NCBI RefSeq assembly: GCF_030678875.1
Contig: NZ_JAUUDS010000004.1
Location: 1-64,000, forward strand
Source of the DNA: Sphingomonas aurea
GTDB taxonomy: Bacteria; Pseudomonadota; Alphaproteobacteria; Sphingomonadales; Sphingomonadaceae
Direction: 5' to 3'
DNA: 64,000 nucleotides
The notes under the pieces are model-generated. The model ran no database searches and was not told where the DNA came from. It saw only the letters and a list, made by a program, of their open reading frames with translations. Positions 10,069-19,492 of the stretch are shown piece by piece; the first letter of the stretch is position 1; each line of letters opens with the position of its first letter. The position numbers were made by a program, and so were the translations under genes.

Positions 10069-11244
10069 CTAGCGAGGCATCGCAGCGGCCACGCGCCGGT
10101 CCGGCGAGCGGAAATGCTCCAGCCGGCGCACCAGCCGCTGGCCGATACCGATCGCAGGCAGCTCGATCCATTGGAAGCCGAGCGTCGCCAGCGGCATGGC
10201 AAGCGCGATCGTCCCGGCGATCAGGACCAGCGTGGCCGCGCCGGGGTGCGCCACGATCAATCGGGGGACCAGCAGCGCGCCGGTTGCCGCCAGGATCGCC
10301 AGCACCGGCTGGTGAAGCAGGTAGAGACTGTAGGACCGATCTCCGAGCCGCGTCGCCCAGCGCGCGGACAGGATGGAAAAGCGGTCCGCCCTGACGAAGA
10401 TCGCGCCGATGACGAGCGCGGCGCCAACACCCTCGATCATCGAGGTGAGCGGATCGTGATAGGCCAGTTCGAAATCGGCTCCGGCGATGGCGCGACCGGT
10501 CCAGAGGAGCGCCACCCCCGCCCCTGCGCACACGGCCAGCATGCCACGCCTCCGCAACGCGACACGCAATTGCGGAACGACCAGCGCGACGGAGGCACCG
10601 AGCGCGAAGTCGATCATATAGGTGGGTATCAGCAGCAGCTTGTCACCACCGAACCGCGACAGCACGGCCAGTCCCAAGGTCAGGATCACGAATGCCGGCA
10701 CAGAGCGGCGCATGACAAGGATCAGGAAGGGCATCGCCGCCGAGGCGACGAGTTCCACGGCCAGCGACCAGATCGGCAGCGGCAGCGTGGATTTCAGACC
10801 GGCAAAGGCGAGCATGATCCTGCCCGTGGGTAACGGCCAGTTGCCGCAGTTCATCCGGGCCCATTCCGATCCCAGCGCAACGCCATCGGCTCCGAAGACC
10901 AGAAGATAGATCAGCGCGAGCGCGCATGCCGTCCAAAGCGCGGGATAGATGCGGAAAGCGCGGCGGATATAGAAGAAGCCGATCCGACGCCTATCGAGTG
11001 GAGACCGCATCAGCGATAGGGTTAGCACAAAACCGCTGAGGACGAAGAACGTGACCACCGCCCCATGCGCGTTGAAGATCAATGACATGGCGGATCGCGA
11101 TGCCGCCCCATAGTCATAATAAAGGGCGCAGTGATAAACGACGACGATCAGAGCTGCGATTCCGCGAAGTGACTGAAGCTCTATAACGGAACTGCCGGTC
11201 CGAATATCTGCCGCCGCCCGCGCATAGGTGCCGCTGCAAATCAT
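10069..11244 (-). CDS. Acyltransferase 3 (AT3) family membrane protein
   Basis: 391 residues with about ten hydrophobic helices. Near the N terminus Arg27 and His38 form the R-x10-H pattern (SLRGIAALIVVVYH) that defines AT3 acyltransferases such as OatA and NodX. These enzymes move acetyl or other acyl groups across or at the membrane onto exopolysaccharide, LPS or peptidoglycan sugars; the acceptor here cannot be told. I start it at 11244, because the longer ORF would run through a terminator stem. The gene sits alone between rpmD and rplO inside the spc ribosomal operon, with terminators on both sides and base composition visibly less GC-rich than its neighbours, which suggests insertion. 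Confidence 0.9.
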   Translation of the reverse strand: MICSGTYARAAADIRTGSSVIELQSLRGIAALIVVVYHCALYYDYGAASRSAMSLIFNAHGAVVTFFVLSGFVLTLSLMRSPLDRRRIGFFYIRRAFRIYPALWTACALALIYLLVFGADGVALGSEWARMNCGNWPLPTGRIMLAFAGLKSTLPLPIWSLAVELVASAAMPFLILVMRRSVPAFVILTLGLAVLSRFGGDKLLLIPTYMIDFALGASVALVVPQLRVALRRRGMLAVCAGAGVALLWTGRAIAGADFELAYHDPLTSMIEGVGAALVIGAIFVRADRFSILSARWATRLGDRSYSLYLLHQPVLAILAATGALLVPRLIVAHPGAATLVLIAGTIALAMPLATLGFQWIELPAIGIGQRLVRRLEHFRSPDRRVAAAMPR

Positions 11245-11289
11245 CACCCCACCCCTGCGCCAATTTCTTCGTGGGGCGTAACGACAACG

Positions 11290-11324
11290 AAAAAGGCGGC
11301 GCAAGTCATAAGACCTGCGCCGCC
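11290..11324 (-). terminator. Rho-independent terminator after rpmD
   Basis: Minus-strand stem of 13 bp (arms 11295-11307 and 11312-11324, one G/T pair, 4-base loop) runs straight into TTTTT at 11290-11294. It starts 32 bases past the rpmD stop and should strongly reduce transcription from the spc operon into the acyltransferase and rplO. Confidence 0.8.
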
Positions 11325-11355
11325 CTCCATGTTCGTATCACGATGGGACGAAGGC

Positions 11356-11532
11356 TTAACCCTCGACACTCACCATGTGCTGAACCTTGCGGATCATGCC
11401 ACGGACTTCGGGGCTGTCTTCCAGCTCCGACACACGGTGCATCTTGTTGAGGCCAAGGCCGATCAGCGTCGCGCGCTGATCCTTGGTACGGCGGATCGGC
11501 GAGCCGATCTGCTTGATCTTGATGGTCGCCAT
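11356..11532 (-). CDS. rpmD: 50S ribosomal protein L30
   Basis: Small large-subunit protein, 58 residues, starting [15 protein letters not shown] and containing the family core [19 protein letters not shown]. It lies five bases after rpsE in the standard position. The gene is short and easily missed. Downstream, a strong terminator and the acyltransferase gene replace the usual immediate neighbour rplO. Confidence 0.96.
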   Translation of the reverse strand: MATIKIKQIGSPIRRTKDQRATLIGLGLNKMHRVSELEDSPEVRGMIRKVQHMVSVEG

Positions 11533-11537
11533 ATCGC

Positions 11538-12332
11538 TTACTCCACGATCGCCGCGGCGTCGGCCTCGGCCGCGCCCTTGTCGGCGCCGCCACGACCCAG
11601 CAGGTCCGCGATCTTCTTGCCACGACGCTGCGCAACCGACTTCGGGCTGGTCTGGTCGCCCAGGGCCTCGAAGGTCGCACGGATCATGTTGTACGGGTTC
11701 GACGTGCCGATCGACTTGGTCACGACGTCAGCGACGCCGAGCGATTCGAAGATCGCGCGCATCGGACCGCCGGCGATGATACCGGTGCCCTGCGGTGCAG
11801 AGCGCAGCGTCACGCGGCCGGCACCGAAATGCCCGTTGCCGTCATGATGCAGCGTGCGGCCGTCCTTCAGCGGAACGCGTACCATCTTCTTCTTGGCCGC
11901 CGCAGTCGCCTTCGAGATCGCCTCCGGCACCTCGCGCGCCTTGCCATGGCCGAAGCCGGCCCGGCCCTTGCCGTCGCCTACGACGACCAGCGCCGCGAAG
12001 CCGAAGCGCTTGCCGCCCTTCACCGTCTTCGACACGCGGTTGATGTGGACGAGCTTCTCGATCAGCTCCTCGCCACCGTCGTCGGAGCCGGGACCGCCGC
12101 GACCGCGACCGTCACGACCACCGCGACCGCCGTCACGACCGCCGCGCTGGCCGCCGGGGCCGCCGCGACCGCGACCGCCACCACCGCCCGGACCGCCACG
12201 GCCGCGACCGCCGCCCTGACCCTGATAACCGCCACCTGCGTTCGCGCCGGTGTTAGCGCCGGCATCACCGGCGGAAGCCTCAACCGCGGCGTTCTCGCCC
12301 GGCTGCGACTGGGTATCGTTGTTCTCGGCCAT
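11538..12332 (-). CDS. rpsE: 30S ribosomal protein S5 with Gly/Arg-rich extension
   Basis: Small-subunit protein important for decoding fidelity and mRNA unwinding at the entry channel. The family core begins near residue 88 ([20 protein letters not shown]) and continues through [12 protein letters not shown]. Before it is an extension of about 87 residues with an acidic/Ala start followed by [17 protein letters not shown] and similar repeats, resembling RGG RNA-binding tails. Total length is 264 against 167 in E. coli. The start [10 protein letters not shown] (12332) lies four bases after rplR. I recall extended S5 proteins in other sphingomonads, but the exact extent here should be compared. 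Confidence 0.95.
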   Translation of the reverse strand: MAENNDTQSQPGENAAVEASAGDAGANTGANAGGGYQGQGGGRGRGGPGGGGGRGRGGPGGQRGGRDGGRGGRDGRGRGGPGSDDGGEELIEKLVHINRVSKTVKGGKRFGFAALVVVGDGKGRAGFGHGKAREVPEAISKATAAAKKKMVRVPLKDGRTLHHDGNGHFGAGRVTLRSAPQGTGIIAGGPMRAIFESLGVADVVTKSIGTSNPYNMIRATFEALGDQTSPKSVAQRRGKKIADLLGRGGADKGAAEADAAAIVE

Positions 12333-12336
12333 TATC

Positions 12337-12687
12337 TTAGAACTCCAATCCGGCTTCACGAGCCGCCTCGGCCAGCGCCTTGACGCGGCCGTGGAACAGG
12401 AAGCCACCGCGGTCGAACACGACCTTGGTCACGCCAGCGGCCAGAGCCGCCTCCGCCACGCGCTTGCCCACCGCCGATGCGGCAGCGACATTGGCGCCCG
12501 ACGCATCGCGCGCGGTCAGCGTCGACGCCGCAGCGACAGTGACGCCGGCGACGTCGTCGATCACCTGGGCGTACATGTGCTTGCCCGAGCGATGCACCGA
12601 CAGCCGCGGCCGGGTGCCGGCACGCGCACGCAGCGCAGTACGATTGCGCCGACGGCGCTTCTCGAAGAGTGTCATACCCTTGGACAT
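12337..12687 (-). CDS. rplR: 50S ribosomal protein L18
   Basis: Binds 5S rRNA together with L5 and L25 in the central protuberance. 116 residues beginning [20 protein letters not shown], with the conserved [17 protein letters not shown] and the C-terminal [20 protein letters not shown] segment. Its ATG overlaps the rplF stop (TAATG), indicating translational coupling. Confidence 0.97.
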   Translation of the reverse strand: MSKGMTLFEKRRRRNRTALRARAGTRPRLSVHRSGKHMYAQVIDDVAGVTVAAASTLTARDASGANVAAASAVGKRVAEAALAAGVTKVVFDRGGFLFHGRVKALAEAAREAGLEF

Positions 12688-13220
12688 TACTTCTTCTTCC
12701 CTTCCTTGCGGAAGATGAACTCGCCGTCGTACTTGATGCCCTTGCCCTTGTACGGCTCGGGCTTGCGCCAGCGGCGGATCTCGGCGGCCAGCTGGCCGAC
12801 CTTCTGCTTGTCGGCGCCGCTGATCTCGACCGTGGTCGCATCAGGGGTCTTCACCTCGATGCCTTCCGGCACGTCGATGTTGACGTCGTGGCTGTAGCCG
12901 AGCTGCAGCTTCAGGGTCTTGCCCTGCGCCGCGGCGCGGTAACCAACGCCGGTGATGACCAGCTTCTTCGAGAAGCCCGTCGTCACGCCCGTCACCAGGT
13001 TCTGCACCAGCGTGCGCTGCATGCCCCAGAACGCGCGAGCGCGCTTGGTGTCGTTCGCCGGCTGCACGCCGATCGAGTCCGACTGGACGTCGTAGGTGAT
13101 GAGGTCCGATAGCGGCATCGACAGGGTGCCCTTGGGGCCCTTGATCGACAGCTCGTTGCCGGTGCGGGTCGCGGTGACGCCCGAGGGGACGGCGACCGCC
13201 TTCTTACCGATGCGGCTCAT
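12687..13220 (-). CDS. rplF: 50S ribosomal protein L6
   Basis: Large-subunit protein near the factor-binding site and the sarcin-ricin loop. 177 residues with the two-domain L6 fold; starts [15 protein letters not shown] and ends in the basic [18 protein letters not shown], the conserved L6 signature area ([10 protein letters not shown]). The start overlaps the rpsH stop by one base (TGATG). Confidence 0.97.
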   Translation of the reverse strand: MSRIGKKAVAVPSGVTATRTGNELSIKGPKGTLSMPLSDLITYDVQSDSIGVQPANDTKRARAFWGMQRTLVQNLVTGVTTGFSKKLVITGVGYRAAAQGKTLKLQLGYSHDVNIDVPEGIEVKTPDATTVEISGADKQKVGQLAAEIRRWRKPEPYKGKGIKYDGEFIFRKEGKKK

Positions 13221-13615
13221 CAGAACACCTCCGCCAGCACTTCGCCGCCGACATTCTGCTCGCGCGCCTCGGCGTCGGACAGAACGCCACTCGGCGTCGA
13301 CACGATGGTGATGCCCAGACCGTTCATCACGCGCGGCAGGTCCTGCGACCCGCTGTACACGCGGCGGCCGGGCTTCGACACGCGCGCGATATGCTTGATG
13401 GCCGGCTGGCCCTCGAAATACTTCAGCTCGATGCGCACGCCGGCGGCGGGGCCCATCTGCTCCTCGGAATAGCCACGGATATAGCCTTCGCGCTGCAGAA
13501 CGTCGAGCACGCGGACGCGCAGCTTCGACGCCGGCGAGAGGACGGAGTCCTTCTTCGCGCGCTGGCCGTTGCGGATGCGGGTGAGCAGGTCACCCACGGG
13601 ATCGGTCACTGCCAT
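13220..13615 (-). CDS. rpsH: 30S ribosomal protein S8
   Basis: Primary 16S rRNA-binding protein and, in E. coli, the translational repressor of the spc operon. 131 residues from [18 protein letters not shown], with the C-terminal RNA-binding stretch [24 protein letters not shown]. It lies 12 bases after rpsN. Whether it regulates this operon here is not shown by the sequence. Confidence 0.97.
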   Translation of the reverse strand: MAVTDPVGDLLTRIRNGQRAKKDSVLSPASKLRVRVLDVLQREGYIRGYSEEQMGPAAGVRIELKYFEGQPAIKHIARVSKPGRRVYSGSQDLPRVMNGLGITIVSTPSGVLSDAEAREQNVGGEVLAEVF

Positions 13616-13627
13616 CTCAAACGGTCC

Positions 13628-13933
13628 TTACCAGCTCGACTTCGTGAGGCCGGGGATCATGCCCTTGTTGGCAAGATCGCGCAGCATGACGCGAGCGAGA
13701 CGGAACTTGCGATAATAGGCGCGCGGGCGCCCGGTGATCTCGCAACGGTTGCGGATACGCGTGGGGTTCGCGTTGCGCGGCAGCTCGGCCATCTTCAGCC
13801 GCGCGATCAGGCGCTCGCTCTCGTCGAGCGACGTGTCGTTCGCCTGGGCCTTCAGCTTCGCCAGCTTGGGAGCATATTGCTTCACCAGCTTCTTGCGACG
13901 CTCATTCTTGTTGATCGAACTCAGTTTCGCCAT
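13628..13933 (-). CDS. rpsN: 30S ribosomal protein S14 (zinc-independent form)
   Basis: Head protein needed for assembly of active 30S subunits. 101 residues, starting [20 protein letters not shown]. Only one cysteine is present ([17 protein letters not shown]), so this is the longer C-minus type without the CxxC...CxxC zinc ribbon. It follows rplE after 55 bases and precedes rpsH by 12. Confidence 0.97.
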   Translation of the reverse strand: MAKLSSINKNERRKKLVKQYAPKLAKLKAQANDTSLDESERLIARLKMAELPRNANPTRIRNRCEITGRPRAYYRKFRLARVMLRDLANKGMIPGLTKSSW

Positions 13934-13988
13934 GGACTTAAGCTCTTCCTAGTAGCGCTCCCCCGCGAATGCAGGAGAGCGGGAGATG

Positions 13989-14573
13989 TCAGGCCGCCTT
14001 CTTCTCTTCGGCGGCCTCTTCCTGCGGGAACGGGAAGCCGAACAGACGGAGCAGCTCGCGCGCCTCGTCGTCGGTCTTTGCCGTGGTGGTGACGATCACG
14101 TCCATGCCACGCACCTTGTCGATGCGGTCATAGTTGATCTCGGGGAAGATGATCTGCTCCTTGATGCCGCAGGCATAGTTGCCGCGACCGTCGAAGCTCT
14201 TCGGGTTCAGACCGCGGAAGTCGCGCACGCGCGGCAGGGCGATCGTGATGAAGCGGTCGAGGAACTCGTACATGCGCTCGCGGCGAAGGGTGACCTTCAC
14301 GCCGATCGGCATGCCCTCGCGCAGCTTGAACTGCGCGATCGACTTCTTCGCCTTGGTGATGACCGGCTTCTGACCGGCGATCAGCTCCATTTCCGACGCG
14401 GCCTGGTCGACGCGCTTCTTGTCCTGGGTCGCCTCACCGACGCCCATGTTGAGCACGATCTTCTCGATCCGCGGGATCTCGTTGACGTTCTTGTAGCCGA
14501 ACTTCTCGGTCATCGCAGCGACGATGCGATCGTCGTAGATGCCCTTCATCCGGGGCTTATAGGCATCAGCCAT
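13989..14573 (-). CDS. rplE: 50S ribosomal protein L5
   Basis: Carries 5S rRNA into the large subunit and contacts P-site tRNA. 194 residues beginning [18 protein letters not shown], with the conserved [11 protein letters not shown] and the [25 protein letters not shown] end, followed by an [10 protein letters not shown] tail. The start overlaps the end of rplX by eight bases. Confidence 0.97.
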   Translation of the reverse strand: MADAYKPRMKGIYDDRIVAAMTEKFGYKNVNEIPRIEKIVLNMGVGEATQDKKRVDQAASEMELIAGQKPVITKAKKSIAQFKLREGMPIGVKVTLRRERMYEFLDRFITIALPRVRDFRGLNPKSFDGRGNYACGIKEQIIFPEINYDRIDKVRGMDVIVTTTAKTDDEARELLRLFGFPFPQEEAAEEKKAA

Positions 14574-14883
14574 CGATCTTCTCCCCGGACTTCACGGCCA
14601 CGCGGACCTTCTTGCCGTCCTGCGTCTCGAAACGGACGCGCGTCGGCTTGCCGTCGGCGGTCACGTGCGCGACCTTCGAGATGTGCAGCGGCGCCTCGAC
14701 CTTGACCAAGCCACCCTGCGGCTCGGCCTGGGTCGGCTTGCGGTGGCGGGTCGCGACGTTGACGCCCTCGACCACGACCTTGCCGTCCTTCGGCATGGCG
14801 AGCGTGACCGTGCCGGTCTTGCCCTTGTCCTTGCCGGACAGGACGATCACGCGATCGCCCTTCTTGATCTTCGCGGCGGCCAT
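14566..14883 (-). CDS. rplX: 50S ribosomal protein L24
   Basis: Early assembly protein at the tunnel exit. 105 residues with the N-terminal KOW motif ([20 protein letters not shown]) and the following [17 protein letters not shown]. The ATG overlaps the rplN stop by one base, and its 3' end overlaps rplE by eight bases, so translation of the three genes is probably coupled. Confidence 0.97.
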   Translation of the reverse strand: MAAAKIKKGDRVIVLSGKDKGKTGTVTLAMPKDGKVVVEGVNVATRHRKPTQAEPQGGLVKVEAPLHISKVAHVTADGKPTRVRFETQDGKKVRVAVKSGEKIDG

Positions 14884-15251
14884 TACAGCACCTCGGGCGC
14901 GAGAGAGATGATCTTCATGTGCTTCTTGCCACGCAGCTCGCGCACGACCGGGCCGAAGATACGGGTGCCGATCGGCTCCTCGTTCTTGTTGACCAGGACG
15001 GCGGCGTTGCCGTCGAAGCGGATGGTCGAGCCATCGGCACGGTGAATGTCCTTGGCGGTGCGGACGATGACGGCGCGGTGCACGTCACCCTTCTTCACCT
15101 TGCCGCGGGGCTGCGCTTCCTTGATGCTGACGACGATGATGTCACCGACCGATGCGGTGCGACGCTTCGAGCCGCCCAGCACCTTGATGCACTGCACCCG
15201 CTTCGCGCCGCTGTTGTCAGCGACGTCGAGATTGGACTGCATCTGGATCAT
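14883..15251 (-). CDS. rplN: 50S ribosomal protein L14
   Basis: Sits at the subunit interface next to L19. 122 residues from [19 protein letters not shown], with the signature [21 protein letters not shown]. It begins a tightly packed block but is separated from rpsQ by 157 bases rich in hairpins, an unusual gap within the S10-spc cluster. Confidence 0.97.
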   Translation of the reverse strand: MIQMQSNLDVADNSGAKRVQCIKVLGGSKRRTASVGDIIVVSIKEAQPRGKVKKGDVHRAVIVRTAKDIHRADGSTIRFDGNAAVLVNKNEEPIGTRIFGPVVRELRGKKHMKIISLAPEVL

Positions 15252-15274
15252 GGATCCTGCTTCCTTCTCTTCAT

Positions 15275-15362
15275 GGGCTGGATTCCGACCCAGCCCGGCC
15301 TAAAAATAACGACCCCGGCGGCGGGCGGACCCGCGCCGGGGGAGCGGCCCTGTAGCCGCTCC
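15275..15362 (-). other. Hairpin-rich rpsQ-rplN gap, possible attenuator
   Basis: The 157-base gap holds three perfect stems: 15275-15281 with 15290-15296, the larger 15313-15319 with 15335-15341, and 15341-15348 with 15355-15362. On the minus strand the middle stem is followed about seven bases later by TTATTTTTA, resembling a weak terminator. A poor promoter-like pair, TTGCAC and TACAGG 17 bases apart, overlaps the first stem met by polymerase. This may mark the boundary between S10 and spc transcription units. Confidence 0.4.
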
Positions 15363-15408
15363 TTGGTCAGAGTGCAACCTGCCCCGGTCGAAACCGGAGC
15401 GCGATGCA

Positions 15409-15681
15409 TCACGCGTCGACGTCGACCCGCTCGGGCGTCGCATGGGTGTTCACCCGGTCGAGCACCTTCCAGGTCTTCAGCTTCGACATCGGCGCAATCT
15501 CTTCGATGCGCACCGTCTCGCCGGCCTTGAACTCGTTCGCCTCGTCATGGGCGTGATACTTCTTCGAGCGGCGGATGATCTTGCCGTAGAGCGGGTGCTT
15601 CACCTTGCGCTCGACGTTCACCACCACGGTCTTGTCGCCCTTGTCGGAGACGATCAGGCCGGTCAGCACGCGCTTGGGCAT
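15409..15681 (-). CDS. rpsQ: 30S ribosomal protein S17
   Basis: Primary 16S rRNA binder of the 30S body. 90 residues starting [20 protein letters not shown], with the OB-fold signature [25 protein letters not shown]. The last 12 residues ([15 protein letters not shown]) are an extra acidic tail. It follows rpmC after 12 bases and ends the tightly spaced S10 block. Confidence 0.97.
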   Translation of the reverse strand: MPKRVLTGLIVSDKGDKTVVVNVERKVKHPLYGKIIRRSKKYHAHDEANEFKAGETVRIEEIAPMSKLKTWKVLDRVNTHATPERVDVDA

Positions 15682-15693
15682 GTGCTTCGTTCC

Positions 15694-15894
15694 TTACTTG
15701 GCCGTCGCGGCGCGAGTGCGCTGCGACTGCAGGGTCTTGATGCGGGCGATGTCGCGACGGACCTCGCGCACGCGGCTCGGCTTCTCGAGCTGGTTCGTCG
15801 CCGCCTGGAAGCGGAGGTTGAACTGCTCGCGCTTCAGCTGGCCGAGGCTCTCGTTCAGCTGATCGTCGCTCTGGCCGGTGAAATCAGTGGCCAT
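15694..15894 (-). CDS. rpmC: 50S ribosomal protein L29
   Basis: Tunnel-exit protein that helps bind trigger factor and SRP. 66 residues; the two-helix L29 fold is shown by [39 protein letters not shown]. One base separates it from the rplP stop. Confidence 0.96.
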   Translation of the reverse strand: MATDFTGQSDDQLNESLGQLKREQFNLRFQAATNQLEKPSRVREVRRDIARIKTLQSQRTRAATAK

Positions 15895-15895
15895 C

Positions 15896-16330
15896 TTACT
15901 CGCCTCCGAGGTGGCTGGTGTCGCCCAGACGGGCCACGACCTTGGTCTTGATCGGGAGCTTCATGGCGGCGCGCTCGAACGCCTCGGCGGCGATCTTGCC
16001 CTCGACACCGTCGAGCTCGAACAGGATCCGGCCCGGCTTCACGCGGGCAGCCCAGAACTCGGGCGAACCCTTGCCCGAGCCCATGCGGACTTCGGCCGGC
16101 TTCGACGAGACCGGCACGTCCGGGAAGACGCGGATCCACAAACGCCCCTGGCGCTTGATGTGGCGGGTGATCGCGCGGCGGGCCGCCTCGATCTGGCGTG
16201 CGGTGATCCGATCCGGCTCCATCGCCTTCAGGCCATAGGCGCCGAAGTTGAGGCTGGTGCCGCCCTTGGCGTCGCCGTGGATGCGGCCCTTGAACGCCTT
16301 GCGGAACTTGGTGCGCTTCGGTTGCAGCAT
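15896..16330 (-). CDS. rplP: 50S ribosomal protein L16
   Basis: Late-assembling protein that positions the A-site tRNA elbow. 144 residues from [19 protein letters not shown], with the conserved [19 protein letters not shown] loop that reaches towards the peptidyl-transferase centre. It lies 12 bases after rpsC and one base before rpmC. Confidence 0.97.
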   Translation of the reverse strand: MLQPKRTKFRKAFKGRIHGDAKGGTSLNFGAYGLKAMEPDRITARQIEAARRAITRHIKRQGRLWIRVFPDVPVSSKPAEVRMGSGKGSPEFWAARVKPGRILFELDGVEGKIAAEAFERAAMKLPIKTKVVARLGDTSHLGGE

Positions 16331-16342
16331 GTTTCTTGTTCC

Positions 16343-17050
16343 TTAGCGGCGGTCGTCGCGCGCCGGACGCACGCCGGAGGTCTGGGCCTCCATCATGAGC
16401 CGGTCGGTCGCCATCGGGTCGTGACCCAGGATCTCGCCCTTGAACACCCAGACCTTGACGCCGCACACGCCGTACGACGTGTGGGCCTCGGCCTCGGCAT
16501 AGTCGATGTTCGCGCGCAGCGTGTGCAACGGCACGCGGCCCTCGCGATAGCTCTCCGAGCGCGCGATTTCCGCACCGCCCAGACGACCGCCGCAATAGAC
16601 CTTGATGCCGTCGGCACCCAGGCGCATCGCCGACTGCACCGCGCGCTTCATCGCGCGGCGGAAGGCGATACGGCGCTCCAGCTGGTCGGCGATACCCTGC
16701 GCGACCAGGCGGGCGTCCACCTCGGGCTTGCGGATCTCAACGATGTTCAGCGAGACGTCGGACGAGGTCATCGCACCGATCGTCTTGCGCAGCTTCTCGA
16801 TGTCGCCGCCCTTCTTGCCGATGATGACACCGGGACGTGCGGCGAAGATCGAGATGCGGCACAGCTTGGCTGGACGCTCGATGACGACCTTGGAGATCGC
16901 CGCCTGCGGCAGCGTCTTCATGATGAACCGGCGGATCTTCAGATCCTCCAGCAGCAGCTGGCCATAGGCGGCGCCTTCGGCGTACCAGCGGCTGTCCCAG
17001 GTGCGGTTGATCTGCAGCCGCATGCCGATGGGGTTGCTCTTGTGACCCAT
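16343..17050 (-). CDS. rpsC: 30S ribosomal protein S3
   Basis: Forms part of the mRNA entry helicase with S4 and S5. 235 residues: [22 protein letters not shown] start, KH domain with the [14 protein letters not shown] loop near residues 75-90, and C-terminal domain with [14 protein letters not shown]. The start overlaps the rplV stop by one base (TAATG). Confidence 0.97.
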   Translation of the reverse strand: MGHKSNPIGMRLQINRTWDSRWYAEGAAYGQLLLEDLKIRRFIMKTLPQAAISKVVIERPAKLCRISIFAARPGVIIGKKGGDIEKLRKTIGAMTSSDVSLNIVEIRKPEVDARLVAQGIADQLERRIAFRRAMKRAVQSAMRLGADGIKVYCGGRLGGAEIARSESYREGRVPLHTLRANIDYAEAEAHTSYGVCGVKVWVFKGEILGHDPMATDRLMMEAQTSGVRPARDDRR

Positions 17051-17427
17051 TATGCTTCTTCCTGCTCGCGCACGACGATGCGCAGACGGCTGAACGGCTT
17101 CAGGATGCGGGTGGACTTGCCACGGCCGCGGGTCGCGAAACGCTTCATGGTGATCGACTTGCCGACCGACGCCTCGGCGACGACGAGCGCGTCGACGTCG
17201 AGGTTGTGGTTGTTCTCGGCATTGGCGATGGCCGAGGCCAGAACCTTGCGCGCGTCGACCGCCATGCCCTTCGTCGAGAAGGCCAGGATGTTGAGCGCGT
17301 CGGACGCCTTCTTGCCGCGGATCAGGCCCGCGACCAGGTTCAGCTTCTGGGCCGAACCGCGGATCTGCGTGCCGACCGACAGGGCTTCCTTGTCACCGAC
17401 CTTGCGGGGGGATGCTGGCTTCGACAT
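17050..17427 (-). CDS. rplV: 50S ribosomal protein L22
   Basis: Lines the polypeptide exit tunnel with its extended beta-hairpin. 125 residues; family features are [28 protein letters not shown] and the hairpin segment [20 protein letters not shown], where macrolide-resistance changes are known in other species. The ATG overlaps the rpsS stop by one base. Confidence 0.97.
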   Translation of the reverse strand: MSKPASPRKVGDKEALSVGTQIRGSAQKLNLVAGLIRGKKASDALNILAFSTKGMAVDARKVLASAIANAENNHNLDVDALVVAEASVGKSITMKRFATRGRGKSTRILKPFSRLRIVVREQEEA

Positions 17428-17702
17428 CAGCGCTTGCCCTTCTTGTCGGCGGCATGACCCGGGAAGTAGCGCGTGGGCGCGAACTCGCCGAGCTTCATGC
17501 CGACCATGTCCTCGTTGACCGTGACCGGCACGAACTTGCGACCATTATAGACGTTGAACGTCAGACCGACGAACGACGGCAGGATGGTGGAACGACGCGA
17601 CCAGGTCTTGATCGGCGCGCGGCCACCGGCATCCTGCGCGGTCTCCGCCTTCTTCAACAGGCTCAGTTCGACGAACGGGCCCTTCCAGACTGAACGAGCC
17701 AT
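17427..17702 (-). CDS. rpsS: 30S ribosomal protein S19
   Basis: Head protein that contacts the A site through its C-terminal tail. 91 residues, [20 protein letters not shown] start and the signature [22 protein letters not shown], ending in [10 protein letters not shown]. It is spaced three bases from rplB and overlaps rplV by one base. Confidence 0.97.
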   Translation of the reverse strand: MARSVWKGPFVELSLLKKAETAQDAGGRAPIKTWSRRSTILPSFVGLTFNVYNGRKFVPVTVNEDMVGMKLGEFAPTRYFPGHAADKKGKR

Positions 17703-17705
17703 GGG

Positions 17706-18560
17706 TTAGCCCTTCCTCTTCGTCGAGTGACGCGACCGGATGATCATCTTGTCGGTCGACTTGTTGTGACGGGTGCGCGCACCCTTGGTCGGCTTGCCCC
17801 ACGGGGTAACCGGATGACGGCCGCCCGAGGTCCGGCCTTCACCACCGCCATGCGGATGGTCGACCGGGTTCTTGGCGACGCCGCGGGTCAGCGGACGCTT
17901 GCCCATCCAGCGCGAACGCCCGGCCTTGCCGAGGTTCGTGTTCTGGTTGTCCGGGTTCGACACCGCACCGATCGTCGCCATGCACTCGCCATGGATATAG
18001 CGCTGCTCGCCCGAGTTCAGGCGGACGATGACCATGCCGCGATCGCGACCGACGACCTGCACATAGGTGCCGGCCGAACGTGCGATCTGGCCGCCCTTGC
18101 CCGGCTTCATCTCCACATTGTGGACGATGGTGCCGACCGGGACCTGGCCCAGCTCCATGGCGTTGCCCGGCTTCACGTCGGTCCGCTTGGCCGCGATCAC
18201 CTTGTCCCCGACGCCGAGGCGCTGCGGAGCGATGATATAGGCCTGCGCCACCTTGCCATCGGCATCGGTGCCGTAATTGACCAGTGCGATGAACGCGGTG
18301 CGGTTGGGATCATATTCCAGCCGCTCGACCGTGCCCTCGACGTCCCAGTTGCGACGCTTGAAGTCAATGAACCGGTACTTCTGCTTGTGGCCACCCGCGA
18401 TGCCGCGGCTGGTCACATGGCCCTTGTTGTTGCGGCCACCGGTCTTGTTCTTGCCCTCGACGAGCGCCTTGACGGGCTTGCCCTTCCAGAGCTGCGACTT
18501 GTCGACGAGAATCAGGCCGCGGCGGGCCGGGCTCGTCGGATTATATTGCTTGAGTGCCAT
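17706..18560 (-). CDS. rplB: 50S ribosomal protein L2
   Basis: One of the oldest ribosomal proteins, needed for subunit association and peptidyl-transferase assembly. 284 residues from [15 protein letters not shown], with the RNA-binding core and the C-terminal signature [20 protein letters not shown] containing the conserved histidine near the catalytic centre. It starts one base after the rplW stop. Confidence 0.98.
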   Translation of the reverse strand: MALKQYNPTSPARRGLILVDKSQLWKGKPVKALVEGKNKTGGRNNKGHVTSRGIAGGHKQKYRFIDFKRRNWDVEGTVERLEYDPNRTAFIALVNYGTDADGKVAQAYIIAPQRLGVGDKVIAAKRTDVKPGNAMELGQVPVGTIVHNVEMKPGKGGQIARSAGTYVQVVGRDRGMVIVRLNSGEQRYIHGECMATIGAVSNPDNQNTNLGKAGRSRWMGKRPLTRGVAKNPVDHPHGGGEGRTSGGRHPVTPWGKPTKGARTRHNKSTDKMIIRSRHSTKRKG

Positions 18561-18561
18561 C

Positions 18562-18882
18562 TCAGCCCTGCGCCCCCGTCGTCACGTCGATGGACTCGCC
18601 GTCCTTCAGCGTCACGATCGCCTTCTTCACGTCCGACTTGGTGTAGGGCACGCCCTTCCACTTCTTCGTCTTGCCCTTCTGGACGATCGTGTTGACGCCG
18701 GTGACGGTGACGCCGAACAGCGCCTCGACAGCGGCCTTGATCTCGGGCTTGCTCGCAGTCTTGGCGACCTTGAACACGACGGCGTTATGCTCGGACAGCA
18801 GGGTCGCCTTCTCGGTGATGTGCGGCGCGAGCACGACGTCGTAGTGACGCACGTCGATCGCGGCCTTCTGCGGCTTAGCCAT
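18562..18882 (-). CDS. rplW: 50S ribosomal protein L23
   Basis: Docking site for trigger factor and SRP at the tunnel exit. 106 residues, with [19 protein letters not shown] near the N terminus and the loop [20 protein letters not shown]. Its first eight bases overlap the end of rplD, and rplB begins one base after its stop. Confidence 0.97.
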   Translation of the reverse strand: MAKPQKAAIDVRHYDVVLAPHITEKATLLSEHNAVVFKVAKTASKPEIKAAVEALFGVTVTGVNTIVQKGKTKKWKGVPYTKSDVKKAIVTLKDGESIDVTTGAQG

Positions 18883-19489
18883 TGAAGCGCGCCTCCAGCT
18901 TTTCGACAGCGGCGCGGGTCAGCACCAGCGTGTCGGCCTTGATGATGTCATAGACGTTGGCACCGACGGCCGGCAGCAGGTCGACGCCCGGCAGGTTGTA
19001 GCCTGCGCGGAAGCCCTCACCTGCCTCGCCGTCGATCACCAGCGTGCGCTTGCCGGCGTTCAGGGTCGCGAAATGGCCCTTCAGTTCCTTGGTCTTGCCG
19101 ACCTCGAAACCGTCCAGCACGATCAGCGAGCCGGCCTTGGCGTGGCTGCTGAGCGCCATCTTCAGACCCAGGGCACGAACCTTCTTGTTCAGGCCGGGAT
19201 TGAAGTCGCGGACACGGGCGCCGTGCGCCTTGCCGCCGCCGATGAAGACGGGAGCGCGACGATCGCCGTGACGGGCGACACCGCCGCCCTTCTGGCGACC
19301 GAGCTTCTTGCCCGAGCGGGCGACATCGGCACGCTCACGAGTGCCGCGCGCGGTGGCGCGGCGCTTTTCCAGCTGCCAGGTCACAACGCGGTGCAGGATA
19401 TCGGCGCGCGGATCGAGGCCGAAGACCTCGTCGTTAAGCTCGATGTCCGCCCCGGCGGTGCCGGCAAAGGACTGAACCTTGACCTTCAC
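18875..19489 (-). CDS. rplD: 50S ribosomal protein L4
   Basis: Tunnel-lining protein; in E. coli it also represses the S10 operon. The start is GTG, giving [13 protein letters not shown], 204 residues in all. The long tunnel loop is visible as [20 protein letters not shown] followed by [20 protein letters not shown]. It lies three bases after rplC. I see no E. coli-style S10 leader hairpin, so L4 autoregulation here is not supported. Confidence 0.97.
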   Translation of the reverse strand: MKVKVQSFAGTAGADIELNDEVFGLDPRADILHRVVTWQLEKRRATARGTRERADVARSGKKLGRQKGGGVARHGDRRAPVFIGGGKAHGARVRDFNPGLNKKVRALGLKMALSSHAKAGSLIVLDGFEVGKTKELKGHFATLNAGKRTLVIDGEAGEGFRAGYNLPGVDLLPAVGANVYDIIKADTLVLTRAAVEKLEARFNG

Positions 19490-19492
19490 TGT

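Noticed and set aside
11306..11680. 124-residue minus-strand frame across rpmD
   Set aside because: Out-of-frame reading of rpmD and the end of rpsE; the true L30 is the 58-residue gene at 11356-11532.
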